From Streptomyces abyssomicinicus (GTDB taxonomy: Bacteria > Actinomycetota > Actinomycetes > Streptomycetales > Streptomycetaceae), in NCBI RefSeq assembly GCF_008974245.1, contig NZ_BBZI01000006.1:1287126-1351125 (forward strand): 64,000 nucleotides of DNA. Direction: 5' to 3'. The notes beneath the pieces were generated by a model that saw only the letters and a list, made by a program, of their open reading frames with translations, searched no databases and had not been told where the DNA came from. Below are positions 42,321 through 52,165 of the stretch, piece after piece. Each line of letters begins with the position of its first letter. Within the stretch, counting starts at the first letter, position 1. The translations under genes were made by a program, and so were the position numbers.

Positions 42321-42470
42321 ATGTCCGACGTGCTGTGGGCGGTGCTGATCCCGGTCGCCCTGCTGGCGGTGGCCGGGCTGGTCTTCGCGGTCTGGGCCGC
42401 GCGGGGCACGAGCCGGCCGGTGGAGCACCACTCGTCGATGCCCGACGAGCCGAACTGGCCCGACGGCTGA
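42321..42470 (+). CDS. Small membrane protein, 49 residues
   Basis: A short gene easily missed. It encodes one strong helix (VLWAVLIPVALLAVAGLVFAVW) and an acidic/Pro tail, SMPDEPNWPDG. GGAGG lies 5 nt before the ATG at 42321. It follows the DUF2637 gene by 116 bp on the same strand and precedes a strong terminator. Function unknown; no family recognised. Confidence 0.65.
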   Translation: MSDVLWAVLIPVALLAVAGLVFAVWAARGTSRPVEHHSSMPDEPNWPDG

Positions 42471-42549
42471 GCGGGACCGCGGAAGGCCCCACCGCAGCGC
42501 CGCCGCACCGCCCCACCGCCTCACCGCCCCACCGCTCCCCCGAACGCAC

Positions 42550-42593
42550 CGGTGCCCCCGGTGGTCGTGCGACGCACGACCACCGGGGCACCG
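42550..42593. terminator. Bidirectional terminator between the small membrane gene and lysS
   Basis: An almost perfect inverted repeat: 21-22 bp arms (GGTGCCCCCGGTGGTCGTGC against its complement GCACGACCACCGGGGCACC) with one bulged C and a minimal loop. It sits between convergent genes. Confidence 0.85.
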
Positions 42594-42656
42594 TCGTTCC
42601 CGCCCCCGCCCCCGGTTCCGCGGCGGCAGGCCGCGGAACCGGACGGCAGCGGCGCG

Positions 42657-44459
42657 TCAGGCGGCGGTGCCGCCGACCAGGCGACGCACGCGCTCCGCGC
42701 CGACCGCCAGCAGCAGGGTGGGCAGCCGCGGCCCGGTGTCCTTGGAGACCAGCAGCTGGTACAGCAGGACGAAGAAGGTCCGCTGCGCCGTCTTGATCTC
42801 CGCCGGCAGCTCCTTCGGCGTGGCGTCGGCCGAGAACCCCGCCTGGACCTTGGGCACGCCGTAGACCAGGTGGGTCAGACCGTCGAGCGACCAGTGCTCG
42901 TCCAGGCCGTCCAGCAGCAGCCGCAGCGACTCCCGCGAGGTCTCGTCCAGCGAGCCCAGCAGGTCCGCGTCCGGCTCGTCACGCACGATGGTCCGCTGGT
43001 CCGCCGGCACCTGCGTGTTGATCCACGCCTCGGCCCTGTCGTACCGCGGCCGCGCCTCGTCCAGCGAGGAGAGCGGGTCCGCCGGGTCGAGGTCGCTGAG
43101 GATGCGCAGCGCCTGGTCCTGGTGGCCGCCGGTGATGTCGGCGACCGAGGCCAGCGTCCGGTACGGCAGCGCCCGCGGCGTCCCCGGCAGGTCACCGGCG
43201 GCCGTCGAGGCGGCACGGGTGTACGCCGCGATGTCGCCCGGCAGCGCGCTGCCGTCCTTCACCTTGGCCTCCAGCCGGTCCCACTCGTCGTAGAGCCGCT
43301 GGATCTCCTGGTCGAAGGCGACCTTGAACGACTGGTTGGGCCTGCGCCGCGCGTACAGCCACCGCAGGATCTGCGGCTCCATGATCTTCAGCGCGTCGGC
43401 CGGCGTGGGGACGCCGCCCTTGCTGGAGGACATCTTCGCCATGCCGCTGATGCCGACGAAGGCGTACATCGGGCCGATCGGCTGCTTGCCGCCGAAGATC
43501 CCGACGATCTGCCCGCCGACCTGGAAGCTGGAGCCCGGCGAGGAGTGGTCCACGCCGGAGGGCTCGAAGACCACGCCCTCGTACGCCCAGCGCATCGGCC
43601 AGTCGACCTTCCAGACCAGCTTGCCGCGGTCGAACTCGTTGAGCAGCACGGTCTCGGAGTGGCCGCAGGACTCGACGGTGCAGACGTAGGTCATCTCGGT
43701 CGTCGCGTCGTCGTACGAGGTGACCGTGGTGAAGTCCTTGCCGCAGCCGCCGCAGTACGGCTTGTACGGGAAGTACCCGCCGGCGCCGGAGCCGCCGTCG
43801 TCCTCCTCGGCCGCGCCGGAGCCCTCGGCGGCCTCCAGCTCGGCCTCGTCGACCGGCTTCTGCTGCTTCTGCTGCTTCTGCTTGAGCTCCTGGGCCGGGT
43901 CCTTCTTCTTGGTCCGGTACTGGTCCAGGATCGCGTCGATGTCGCCGCGGTGCTTCATCGCGTGCAGGATCTGCTCGCGGTAGACGCCCGAGGTGTACTG
44001 CTCGGTCTGGCTGATGCCGTCGAACTCCACGCCCAGCTCGGCCAGCGAGGCGACCATGGCGGCCTTGAAGTGCTCGGCCCAGTTCGGGTACTCGGAACCC
44101 TTCGGCGCCGGGACCGAGGTGAGCGGCTTGCCGATGTGCTCGGCCCAGGACGCGTCGACGCCCTCGACACCGTTCGGGACCTTGCGGTACCGGTCGTAGT
44201 CGTCCCAGGAGATCAGGTGCCGGACCTGGTACCCGCGGCGGCGGATCTCGTCGGCGACCAGGTGCGGGGTCATCACCTCGCGCAGGTTGCCGAGGTGGAT
44301 CGGTCCCGAGGGGGACAGGCCGGACGCGACGACGACCACCGGAGCGGTGGCGGGTGATGTCGCTTTCCCAGGGGCCCGACGCTCCGACTCCTCGATGACC
44401 TCATCCGCGAAACGGGAGACCCAGTCGGTGGTCTCGGTGCTCTGAGCCACGATCGGCAC
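42657..44459 (-). CDS. lysS: Lysyl-tRNA synthetase, class I
   Basis: A ~600-residue class I (archaeal-type) LysRS. The HIGH-like motif is SGPIHLGN (~51-58) and the KMSKS-like one is KMSSSKG. A zinc knuckle is formed by YCGGCGKDF and VCTVESCGHSE. Just before it a low-complexity insert (KQKQQKQQKP then acidic AAEGSGAAEEDDGG) breaks the catalytic core. GTG 44459 gives MPIVAQSTE; GTG 44450 (MAQSTE) is an alternative with better spacing to AAGGA. Class I LysRS replaces the class II enzyme in some actinobacteria. It is divergent from argS with 201 bp between. Confidence 0.95.
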   Translation of the reverse strand: MPIVAQSTETTDWVSRFADEVIEESERRAPGKATSPATAPVVVVASGLSPSGPIHLGNLREVMTPHLVADEIRRRGYQVRHLISWDDYDRYRKVPNGVEGVDASWAEHIGKPLTSVPAPKGSEYPNWAEHFKAAMVASLAELGVEFDGISQTEQYTSGVYREQILHAMKHRGDIDAILDQYRTKKKDPAQELKQKQQKQQKPVDEAELEAAEGSGAAEEDDGGSGAGGYFPYKPYCGGCGKDFTTVTSYDDATTEMTYVCTVESCGHSETVLLNEFDRGKLVWKVDWPMRWAYEGVVFEPSGVDHSSPGSSFQVGGQIVGIFGGKQPIGPMYAFVGISGMAKMSSSKGGVPTPADALKIMEPQILRWLYARRRPNQSFKVAFDQEIQRLYDEWDRLEAKVKDGSALPGDIAAYTRAASTAAGDLPGTPRALPYRTLASVADITGGHQDQALRILSDLDPADPLSSLDEARPRYDRAEAWINTQVPADQRTIVRDEPDADLLGSLDETSRESLRLLLDGLDEHWSLDGLTHLVYGVPKVQAGFSADATPKELPAEIKTAQRTFFVLLYQLLVSKDTGPRLPTLLLAVGAERVRRLVGGTAA

Positions 44460-44660
44460 GTCCTTCTTTCCTGAGGGGAGACGCCCGGCCGTCACGATGC
44501 CCGCGCGGCCGTGTCCACCATTCTCCCAGGTACGGGCCCCACCGTGAAAACACCTTTCCCACCGGCCCCACGCCGGGCGGGAAACGGCGAGGCGGCCGTA
44601 CCGGCCGAGGTGGGATACTGACCGGGCACACCCACCTTCGAGGAGAACGGCACCCACTCC

Positions 44661-46457
44661 ATGGCCTCGGTCAAGTCCCTCACCGCTTCCGTACACGCGC
44701 GCCTCGCGGACGCCCTCTCGGCTGCCCTGCCGGAGGCCGCCCCCGCGGACCCGCTGCTGCGACGAAGCGACCGGGCCGACTACCAGGCCAACGGCATCCT
44801 CGCCCTCGCCAAGAAGGCCAAGGCCAACCCGCGCGAGCTGGCGACGCAGGTCGTGGAGCAGGTGGTCACGGGTGACGTGATCAAGGACATCGAGGTATCC
44901 GGCCCCGGCTTCCTGAACGTCACCGTCGCCGACCGGGCGATCACCGAGAACCTCGCCGCGCGCGCCGCCGACGACTCCGGCCGCCTCGGTGTGCCGCGGC
45001 GCGCGGACGCGGGGACCACGGTCATCGACTACGCGCAGCCGAACGTGGCGAAGGAGATGCACGTCGGCCACCTGCGCTCCGCCGTGATCGGCGACGCGGT
45101 GCGCCGCATGCTGGACTTCACCGGCGAGAAGACGGTCGGCCGTCACCACATCGGCGACTGGGGCACCCAGTTCGGCATGCTCATCCAGTACCTGATCGAG
45201 CACCCGCACGAGCTGGACCACAAGGCCGACCCCGCCACCGACGTGGAGGCGGCGGGCGAAGAGGCGATGTCCAACCTGAACCGCCTCTACAAGGCCTCGC
45301 GCGCGGTCTTCGACTCCGACGAGGAGTTCAAGACCCGGGCCCGTCAGCGGGTCGTGGCCCTCCAGTCCGGGGACGAGGAGACCCTCGCGCTGTGGCAGCG
45401 GTTCGTCGACGAGTCGAAGATCTACTTCTACTCGGTCTTCGAGAAGCTGGACATGCCCGTCGCGGACGACGAGATCGTCGGCGAGTCGGCGTACAACCAC
45501 ATGATGGCCGAGACCGCCCGCATGCTGGAGGAGTCCGGCGTCGCGGTCCGCTCCGAGGGCGCGCTGGTCGTCTTCTTCGACGACATCCGCGGCAAGGACG
45601 ACAAGCCGGTCCCGCTGATCGTCCAGAAGGCCGACGGCGGCTTCGGCTACGCCGCCTCCGACCTCTCGGCGATCCGCGACCGCGTCTTCCAGCTGAAGGC
45701 CGACACCCTGCTGTACGTGGTGGACGCCCGCCAGGCGCTCCACTTCAAGATGGTGTTCGAGACGGCCCGCCGCGCCGGCTGGCTGAGCGACGCCGTCAAG
45801 GCGGTGCACCTGGAGTTCGGCACGGTCCTCGGCAAGGACGGCAAGCCGTTCAAGACCCGTGAGGGCGAGACGGTCCGCCTGGAGGACCTGCTCGACGAGG
45901 CGTCCGAGCGCGCGGCGTCGGTCGTGCGGGAGAAGGCCGAGAACCTCCCGGAGGCCGAGCGCCTCACCGAGGAGGAGATCGCCGAGCGTGGCGCCCAGGT
46001 CGGCGTCGGCGCGGTGAAGTACGCGGACCTCTCCACCTCCGCCAACCGCGACTACAAGTTCGACCTGGACCAGATGGTGTCCCTCAACGGCGACACCTCG
46101 GTCTACCTCCAGTACGCCTACGCCCGTATCCGGTCGATCCTCCGCAAGGCCGGCGAGGCCCGCCCGGTCGCCCACCCGGAGCTCGAACTGCATGCCGCGG
46201 AGCGCGCGTTGGGGCTGCACCTGGACGGTTTCGCCGACCTGATCGGCGAGGCGGCCGCCGAGTTCGCGCCGCACAAGCTGACGGCGTACCTGTTCCAGCT
46301 GGCGTCCCTGTTCACGACCTTCTACGACAAGTGCCCGGTCCTGAAGGCCGACACCCCCGCCCAGGTCGAGAACCGCCTCTTCCTGTGCGACGTCACCGGC
46401 CGCACCCTCCGCCAGGGCATGGCGCTCCTGGGCATCCGGACCCCGGAACGCCTGTAG
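44661..46457 (+). CDS. argS: Arginyl-tRNA synthetase
   Basis: A 598-residue class I synthetase. It has the Arg-N domain (residues ~1-90), the HIGH motif as HVGHLRS in [35 protein letters not shown], and the C-terminal anticodon domain beginning [11 protein letters not shown]. The canonical KMSKS lysine loop is replaced by the [16 protein letters not shown] type loop, usual in many ArgRS. A TACTGA box about 40 bp upstream of the ATG is a possible -10. GAGGAG precedes the start. Confidence 0.97.
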   Translation: MASVKSLTASVHARLADALSAALPEAAPADPLLRRSDRADYQANGILALAKKAKANPRELATQVVEQVVTGDVIKDIEVSGPGFLNVTVADRAITENLAARAADDSGRLGVPRRADAGTTVIDYAQPNVAKEMHVGHLRSAVIGDAVRRMLDFTGEKTVGRHHIGDWGTQFGMLIQYLIEHPHELDHKADPATDVEAAGEEAMSNLNRLYKASRAVFDSDEEFKTRARQRVVALQSGDEETLALWQRFVDESKIYFYSVFEKLDMPVADDEIVGESAYNHMMAETARMLEESGVAVRSEGALVVFFDDIRGKDDKPVPLIVQKADGGFGYAASDLSAIRDRVFQLKADTLLYVVDARQALHFKMVFETARRAGWLSDAVKAVHLEFGTVLGKDGKPFKTREGETVRLEDLLDEASERAASVVREKAENLPEAERLTEEEIAERGAQVGVGAVKYADLSTSANRDYKFDLDQMVSLNGDTSVYLQYAYARIRSILRKAGEARPVAHPELELHAAERALGLHLDGFADLIGEAAAEFAPHKLTAYLFQLASLFTTFYDKCPVLKADTPAQVENRLFLCDVTGRTLRQGMALLGIRTPERL

Positions 46458-46474
46458 TCCTCACGCCCGTTGAC

Positions 46475-46505
46475 GGGGCCCGCCGCGAACTCCGCGGCGG
46501 GCCCC
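46475..46505 (+). terminator. Terminator after argS
   Basis: A perfect 13-bp stem, 46475-46487 with 46493-46505 (GGGGCCCGCCGCG), loop AACTC, followed by GCCGTTT. It begins 18 bp after the argS stop. Confidence 0.85.
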
Positions 46506-46604
46506 GCCGTTTCCCGGGCCCCGCCGCCTGGGCGGGCCTTCACCGCGGGGGTCGCACCGCGGCAGTGACGCCGTTGTCGGCGCCGCCCCCTACAGTCCCG
46601 TCCC

Positions 46605-47399
46605 ATGGCCAGCCTTCCCAACGCCCTCGCGAACCCGTCCACCACGCTCCTGCTGCCGCCCGGCCGTCTCCTCGACGCGACCACCGACGGTCCGTGGCAC
46701 GAGCCGCTGCTCTGGTGCGCCGACGCACCGGCCGCCGTCGGCGACTGGGCGTCGCTGCGGGCGACCGGCCGTGACCTCGGGCTCCTGCCGGTGCTCCTCG
46801 ACGTCGGCACCCGCCAGAGCACTCCCGACGTGTGGGACCTCGACCCCGACGGGACGTCGTACCCGGGGGACCACGACGCCTTCGAGGTGCTGGACGGCTA
46901 CTGGGCGGACTTCGCGGCCGTCCAGGACGACCCCGACGAGGCGGACGCCTCCCTCGACGCCTGGCAGGGCCTCGCCCCCGCCACCGCGCCCCGCGCCGAC
47001 CCGGACGGCGACGCCGCCGACACCGCGGACTTCCTCGCGGAGGGCGTCCCCTGGCTGAAGGAGCTGCGCCCCGCCCTCGTGCCGGCCCGCCGCAGCGCCG
47101 ACATACCGGCGGCCATCGGCTGGACCGGCCCGCTCAACCACGAGAACGACGTGGCCCGCCTCTGCGCCGTGCTGCGCTCGTGGGAGGACCGCTTCGGCGC
47201 CCGGGTCGTCGTCCTCACCTTCGACCAGCTGGTCCTCTCCGTCGCCTCCCCGCCCACCACCCCGGAGCACGCCGAGGCGGTGGCCGCCGAGCACTACGCG
47301 TTCTGTCCCGACAACATCGGCCAGGGCATCGCCCCGCTCGGCCGGTACGCCGAGGAGGCGGTGCGCAACAGCCACGTCTGGTCGTTCTGGTGGGACTGA
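46605..47399 (+). CDS. DUF4253 domain protein
   Basis: A 264-residue soluble protein. The C-terminal ~110 residues hold the DUF4253 hallmarks: LVPARRSADIPAAIGWTGPLN, ENDVARLCAVLRSWEDRFGARVV and the terminal PDNIGQG...WSFWWD. The N-terminal part is Asp-rich. Family function is unknown; members are often associated with polymorphic-toxin immunity or housekeeping in actinobacteria, but nothing here supports a toxin. There is no ribosome site; TACAGT ends 8 nt before the ATG, suggesting a leaderless transcript. It converges on the ABC permease gene 12 bp away. Confidence 0.85.
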   Translation: MASLPNALANPSTTLLLPPGRLLDATTDGPWHEPLLWCADAPAAVGDWASLRATGRDLGLLPVLLDVGTRQSTPDVWDLDPDGTSYPGDHDAFEVLDGYWADFAAVQDDPDEADASLDAWQGLAPATAPRADPDGDAADTADFLAEGVPWLKELRPALVPARRSADIPAAIGWTGPLNHENDVARLCAVLRSWEDRFGARVVVLTFDQLVLSVASPPTTPEHAEAVAAEHYAFCPDNIGQGIAPLGRYAEEAVRNSHVWSFWWD

Positions 47400-47411
47400 G
47401 TTGTCCGTCGG

Positions 47412-49940
47412 CTAGTCGGCCTTGATCGCCCCCAGCATGTCGAGACGGGCGGCCCGCCGCGCCGGCCACAGCGCGGCCACGACGCCGATCAGCGCCGACA
47501 GCAGCAGGAACAGGACGATCCGCGCCCACGGCAGGACCAGTTCGTACGTCGACATGCTGCTGCCCATCAGTTCGCCGGCCGCCCAGCCGAAGAACACGCC
47601 CAGACCGACGCCGAGCACCCCGCCGAACAGCGAGATCACCAGCGACTCCAGCCGGATCATCCGCGCCACGCCGCCGCGCACCATGCCCACCGCGCGGAGC
47701 ATGCCGATCTCCTGGGTGCGCTCGGACACCGACATCGCCAGGGTGTTGACCACGCCCAGCACGGCCACGACCACCGCCATGGCGAGCAGCCCGTACAGCA
47801 TGTTCAGCACCAGGCTGAACATCTGCCCGATCTCCTCGGAGAGCGCCTGCTTGTCCTGGACCACGATGGCCGGGTTGTCGCCGAGCGCCTTCTCCAGGCG
47901 GTCCTCGTTCGCCTCCGAGGGGCCGCCGGCCATCTTCACCATGACCTGGAAGTCGGAGATCCGCTCCTGGTGCGGGGCCACGGTCGCGGCGTCCACGACG
48001 ATGCCGCGGAACATCTGGTTCTGCTCGTAGACCCCGGTGACGGTGAACTCCTGCTCCGCGCCGTCCTCCTGGGTGGCGGTGATGGGCGTCCCGGCCTTCC
48101 AGCCGTGCTCGGCGGCGAGCCGGTCGTCGACCATGACTCCGGCGCCGCCCACCTCGAACTCGCCGCTCAGTAGCGGGAGTTCCATCACCTTGTCGAAGGC
48201 CCGGCCGTTCACGGCGGTCAGGTACTGGGTCTCGTCGTCCACCTCGGCCGGCACCGTCCGCAGCGGGCTGGTCGCCGACACCCCTTCCGCGTCGGCGAGC
48301 CGGCGCTCCACCTCGGGGTCGAGCCCCATGCCGTTGCCCATCGAGACCACGTAGTCCGCCTCGATCGCGGCGGTGGCCATCCGGTCGATGGACGTCTGGA
48401 GGCTGCTCGCGGCCACCGTCATGCCGGTGATCAGGGTGAGCCCGATCATCAGCGCGGAGGCGGTGGCGGCGGTGCGGCGCGGGTTGCGCACGGCGTTCTG
48501 CCGGGCGAGCCGGCCGGAGACCCCGAAGAGCCTCAGCACCGGGGCGACGGCGGCGACGACCGGCCGGGACAGCAGCGGCGTGAGCACGAAGACGCCGAGG
48601 ATCAGCAGGACCGCGCCCAGCCCCATCGGGGCCTGCGCGTCCGACCGTTCCATGGTGGTGGCGTACAGGACCACGGCGGTACCCACCCCGGCGAGCAGCG
48701 CGCCGAGGGTGTTGCGCAGCACCAGGGACTTGACCGTCGCCGTGGCGTGCACGCTGCTCATCGCGGCCACCGGCGGGATCTTCGCGGCCCGGCGGCCCGG
48801 AAGCCACGCGGCGCCCACCGTCACCAGCACACCGACCGCGAACGCGACGGCCACCGTGGTGGGAGCGATCACCAGCGGGCCGTCCGGGAGCATGCCGCCG
48901 ACGCGGCCGACGAGCGCCCGCATCCCGGCGCCCACGCCGACGCCCGCGGCCAGTCCGGCCGCCGCCGCGACCACGCCGACCGCGCCCGCCTCCAGCAGCA
49001 CCGAGCGGGTGATCTGCCGCCGCGAGGCGCCGACGGCCCGCAGCAGCGCCAGCTCACGGGTGCGCTGCGCGACCAGCATGGAGAAGGTGTTGGAGATGAT
49101 GAAGGTGCCGACGAAGAGCGCGATGCCGGCGAACACCAGGAGACCGCTCTCCATGGCGCTCATCTGCGACGCGATGCGTTCCGCCTGGTCCTCGGCGAGC
49201 TGCTCCCCGGTGCTGGTGGCGACGCCCTCGGGCAGGACCGTCCTCAGCGCGGCGCGCAGTTCGTCCTGACCGGTGCCGGGCGCGGCCCGGACGAAGATCT
49301 CGTCGTACTCACCGGCGCTGTGGAACAGCTCCTGCGCGGTCGCCGTGTCGAAGAGGGCGAGGCTGCCGCCCGCGGCGACCGCGCCGTCGTCGGTGGTGAA
49401 GACACCGGTGAGGGTCGGGGTGAGGACCGGTCCGTCCACGGACAACCGGACCGTGTCCCCGACCTCGTATCCGCCCTCGCGCGCGGTCCGCTCGTCGAGG
49501 GCGACCTCCTGCGCGCCGCGCGGGGCACGTCCGTCGGCCAGCGGGTAGCGGGGGTCGGCGTCGCCCCAGTAGTTGCCGCCCTGCGACTGGAAGCCCTCGG
49601 TGACCAGCTTGCCGTCCCGGCCGGCCACGGCGGCCCAGCCCGTCACCACGCCGGTCGCCTCCTCGACGCCCGGGACCGCCGCGGCCTTCTTCAGCAGCGC
49701 GGGCGTGAGCACGGGCGGGTCGGAGGGCTTCCGGTCGCCGGAGCCCGGGCCCCGGTCGGGGCCGAGGGCGACGTCGACCTGGTCGAAGCCCTTGGCGGAG
49801 CTGTTCCGCATGGCGTTCGAGACGGTGTCGGTGAAGACCAGGGTGCCGGACACGAACGCGACGCCGAGCAGCACGGCGAGCATCGTCATCAGCAGTCGGG
49901 CCTTGTGCGCGAAGACGTTGCGCAGGGCGGTACGGAACAT
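47412..49940 (-). CDS. ABC transporter permease (FtsX/MacB type)
   Basis: An 842-residue fused permease with two FtsX domains. The first has the N-terminal helix (HKARLLMTMLAVLLGVAFVSG), an outer MacB-like periplasmic-core domain and helices around residues 265-375. The second repeats the pattern, ending ISLFGGVLGVGLGVFFGWAA and WPARRAARLDMLGAIKAD. RELALLRAVGASRRQI and TQEIGMLRAVGMVRGGV are the coupling helices that contact the ATPase encoded just upstream. Such exporters work by mechanotransmission on lipoproteins, peptides or antibiotics. The substrate is unknown. Confidence 0.92.
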   Translation of the reverse strand: MFRTALRNVFAHKARLLMTMLAVLLGVAFVSGTLVFTDTVSNAMRNSSAKGFDQVDVALGPDRGPGSGDRKPSDPPVLTPALLKKAAAVPGVEEATGVVTGWAAVAGRDGKLVTEGFQSQGGNYWGDADPRYPLADGRAPRGAQEVALDERTAREGGYEVGDTVRLSVDGPVLTPTLTGVFTTDDGAVAAGGSLALFDTATAQELFHSAGEYDEIFVRAAPGTGQDELRAALRTVLPEGVATSTGEQLAEDQAERIASQMSAMESGLLVFAGIALFVGTFIISNTFSMLVAQRTRELALLRAVGASRRQITRSVLLEAGAVGVVAAAAGLAAGVGVGAGMRALVGRVGGMLPDGPLVIAPTTVAVAFAVGVLVTVGAAWLPGRRAAKIPPVAAMSSVHATATVKSLVLRNTLGALLAGVGTAVVLYATTMERSDAQAPMGLGAVLLILGVFVLTPLLSRPVVAAVAPVLRLFGVSGRLARQNAVRNPRRTAATASALMIGLTLITGMTVAASSLQTSIDRMATAAIEADYVVSMGNGMGLDPEVERRLADAEGVSATSPLRTVPAEVDDETQYLTAVNGRAFDKVMELPLLSGEFEVGGAGVMVDDRLAAEHGWKAGTPITATQEDGAEQEFTVTGVYEQNQMFRGIVVDAATVAPHQERISDFQVMVKMAGGPSEANEDRLEKALGDNPAIVVQDKQALSEEIGQMFSLVLNMLYGLLAMAVVVAVLGVVNTLAMSVSERTQEIGMLRAVGMVRGGVARMIRLESLVISLFGGVLGVGLGVFFGWAAGELMGSSMSTYELVLPWARIVLFLLLSALIGVVAALWPARRAARLDMLGAIKAD

Positions 49941-49999
49941 GGGTGAGGGTCTCTCGGTCTCGTTCGGCGAAGGTACGGGAGGCGGCGGAGCCGGCCGGG

Positions 50000-50773
50000 T
50001 CAGCTGACGCGGCCCTTCGCGTCGAACTCCTTCATGCGGTCGAGCACGGCCTCCGCGCTCGGCGCCCGCAGCTCGTCGACGATCCGTCCGTCGGCCAGGA
50101 AGACGACCCGGTCCGCGTAGGCGGCGGCGACCGGGTCGTGGGTGACCATCACCACGGTCTGCTGGTGCGCGCGCACCGAGTCGCGCAGGAAGCCGAGGAT
50201 CTCCGCCCCGGACCGGGAGTCGAGGTTGCCGGTCGGCTCGTCGGCGAAGACGATCTGCGGGCGGGAGGCGAGCGCGCGGGCGACCGCGACCCGCTGCTGC
50301 TGACCGCCGGAGAGCTGCGCCGGCCGGTGCCCGAGGCGCCCGGACAGGCCGACCATGCCGATCACCGTGTCCAGCCACCCGCGGTCCGGCTTCCGCCCGG
50401 CTATGTCCAGCGGGAGCGTGATGTTCTCGAGGGCCGTGAGGGTGGGCAGCAGGTTGAACGCCTGGAAGACGAAGCCGATCCGGTCGCGGCGCAGCCGGGT
50501 CAGGTCCTTGTCCTTCAGCGAGGCCAGCTCGGTGCCGCCGATGCGGACGGAGCCGGAGGAGAAGGTGTCGAGGCCGGCGACGCAGTGCATGAGGGTGGAC
50601 TTGCCGGATCCGGACGGCCCCATGATCGCGGTGAACTCGGCCTCGTGGAAGTCGATGGTGACGCCGTCGAGGGCGACCACCCGGGTGTCGCCGTGGCCGT
50701 AGACCTTCGTCAGGTCGGCGGCCTGCGCGGCCACCACGGCGGTGGCCCGGTCTGCGGTGTCGGTGGTGGTCAC
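50000..50773 (-). CDS. ABC transporter ATP-binding protein (MacB/LolD type)
   Basis: A 257-residue ATPase: Walker A GPSGSGKST (52-60), Q loop FVFQAFNLLP, signature LSGGQQQ (154-160), Walker B IVFADEPTG and H loop VMVTHD. NLLPTLTALENITLPL is typical of the MacB/LolD family. It lies 59 bp upstream of its permease on the same strand. GTG start at 50773 with AGGAG about 9 nt away. Confidence 0.95.
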   Translation of the reverse strand: MTTTDTADRATAVVAAQAADLTKVYGHGDTRVVALDGVTIDFHEAEFTAIMGPSGSGKSTLMHCVAGLDTFSSGSVRIGGTELASLKDKDLTRLRRDRIGFVFQAFNLLPTLTALENITLPLDIAGRKPDRGWLDTVIGMVGLSGRLGHRPAQLSGGQQQRVAVARALASRPQIVFADEPTGNLDSRSGAEILGFLRDSVRAHQQTVVMVTHDPVAAAYADRVVFLADGRIVDELRAPSAEAVLDRMKEFDAKGRVS

Positions 50774-50900
50774 GGGTGGATGCTCCTGGCGGCCGGCGGA
50801 TCTGGGACCGGACCATCATCCGCCCCGCGCACCCGCGCGCCGTCAGCCCTCGATCCCGTTCCCGCCGCCCACCTGGGTCGCATACCGGCAGGTCGGGGTC

Positions 50901-51299
50901 CTACTCGGGTATGACCCCGTCCCGGAGTCGTCCCCCGGTCGCGGTGGTCACCGCGGACTTGGGGTTCGCGCCCCACCGGTTGGTCCCCGGCTCGCCGTCG
51001 CGGACGGACCAGACGAGCAGCACCAGGATCCCGAGCGGCACGAAGGACAGGAGGACCCACGCCCCGGACCGCCCGATGTCGTGGAGGCGGCGGACCGCGG
51101 TCGCGAGCCAGAACGCGAGGCAGCAGGCAATGAGCAGCAGCAGGACCAGGGCGAGGACGGCGTTGACGTCCAGCAGCAGCATGGCGAGCGGCAGGAACGC
51201 GGCCGTGACGACCGTGAAGCGCCAGAACTCGGACCGGCGCGAGCGTCCCTTGACGTCGGTGCCCTTCCTGAGCACCGCGGCGACCTGCTCGTGCAGCAT
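50901..51299 (-). CDS. DUF805 family membrane protein
   Basis: Encodes 132 residues. The family opener GRSRRSEFWRFTVV and the diagnostic RRLHDIGRSGAWVLLSFVPLG are present, with four helices. The last 30 residues (GEPGTNRWGANPKSA) fit the DUF805 C-terminus. ATG 51299 follows GGAGGGGGAA and agrees with the family start. Function unknown. Confidence 0.88.
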   Translation of the reverse strand: MLHEQVAAVLRKGTDVKGRSRRSEFWRFTVVTAAFLPLAMLLLDVNAVLALVLLLLIACCLAFWLATAVRRLHDIGRSGAWVLLSFVPLGILVLLVWSVRDGEPGTNRWGANPKSAVTTATGGRLRDGVIPE

Positions 51300-51466
51300 G
51301 GCTTCCCCCTCCGTGCGGACGCCCCCCGGCGTGCCTCGGCGGACGGCCACCTGCCGGACACCGGGGGCGAACGTACGCCCAGTGATCGACATCCGTCAAC
51401 GGGCGTTCCCGCCTGGGGATTTACCACCGACGCGCAGGACCGCGGGACACCGGCCGGGACGGCGCC

Positions 51467-52021
51467 CTACCTCCCCGCGCGCGGCCGCCCGTTGTGCCGC
51501 AGCCGCAGCCGGCGGCGGGGGTGGGAGCGCAGCACCGGGTGGAGGCTCCAGTTCCGTTCCGAGGCGACCGCCATCACGTGGCCGGCGCCGACGCCGCGGA
51601 AGAACCGCGCGCCCAAAGCGAGATCGCGGTGGAACGCGACGACGCCCCGGGACGACTCCGCCCGCCGGGTCGCCGCCTCCACGCGCCGCTCCACCCGGGC
51701 CCGGTAGTACTCCGTGTCGCCCTCCCGCACCAGCTCCACCGGGCTCACGCACCACAGCGGGACGAACGGCAGGCGGCCCAGGGTCGCGTCCAGCATCCGT
51801 ATCGCGCCGTTCTCGGCGCGCGGGACCATGAGGACGAAGAGCTCGACGAAGGGCGCCACGCAGTACAGGCAGAACGCGAGGAACAGCCAGAGCACCCACC
51901 ACAACGGCAGGAAGACCAGCGTCAGCGGCAGGAGCAGCAGCCAGCGCAGGGCGGCCGGGCGGGCGGGGAGCGGGCCCCAGGCCGGATCGCCGGCCTGGCC
52001 CTGGTGGTGGTCGGGCATCAT
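51467..52021 (-). CDS. Hypothetical membrane protein
   Basis: Encodes 184 residues. One or two hydrophobic segments (LRWLLLLPLTLVFLPLWWVL, WLFLAFCLYCVAPFVELFVL) are followed by a soluble basic part with HRDLALGARFFRGVGAGHVM and an Arg-rich end, HPRRRLRLRHNGRPRAGR. I do not recognise the family. GGGGGAAG precedes two consecutive ATG codons (52021 and 52018). It is 167 bp upstream of the DUF805 gene on the same strand, but no link is evident. Confidence 0.7.
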   Translation of the reverse strand: MMPDHHQGQAGDPAWGPLPARPAALRWLLLLPLTLVFLPLWWVLWLFLAFCLYCVAPFVELFVLMVPRAENGAIRMLDATLGRLPFVPLWCVSPVELVREGDTEYYRARVERRVEAATRRAESSRGVVAFHRDLALGARFFRGVGAGHVMAVASERNWSLHPVLRSHPRRRLRLRHNGRPRAGR

Positions 52022-52129
52022 CGCTTCCCCCGGATCGCGCCTGCGCCCACGTCCGGCGGTTTCCGCCCGTGAGCGTGGGTGACTGTACCCGGTGGGCGCC
52101 AGGGAGAGCACGGCCCGCCCCCGCCGCCG

Positions 52130-52149
52130 GGACGGCACGGTGGCCGTCC
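52130..52149 (-). terminator. Small hairpin after hemB
   Basis: GGACGGC (52130-52136) pairs with GCCGTCC (52143-52149) around a 6-nt loop, 16 bp past the hemB stop. Confidence 0.45.
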
Positions 52150-52165
52150 GGTGGCCGGTCCGGCG

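Noticed and set aside
44460..44660. T-box riboswitch before lysS or argS
   Set aside because: The 201-bp divergent gap shows no specifier stem or T-box antiterminator sequence and is too short for two leaders.
42657..46274. An apparent 1,205-residue protein joining LysRS to a long extension
   Set aside because: The extension is antisense to argS and simply runs in frame into lysS; ribosome site and family length place the LysRS start at about 44459.
47412..50819. An apparent fusion of the ABC permease with further upstream sequence
   Set aside because: The upstream part is an off-frame reading of the ATPase gene. The permease has its own start at 49940 and standard FtsX beginning.
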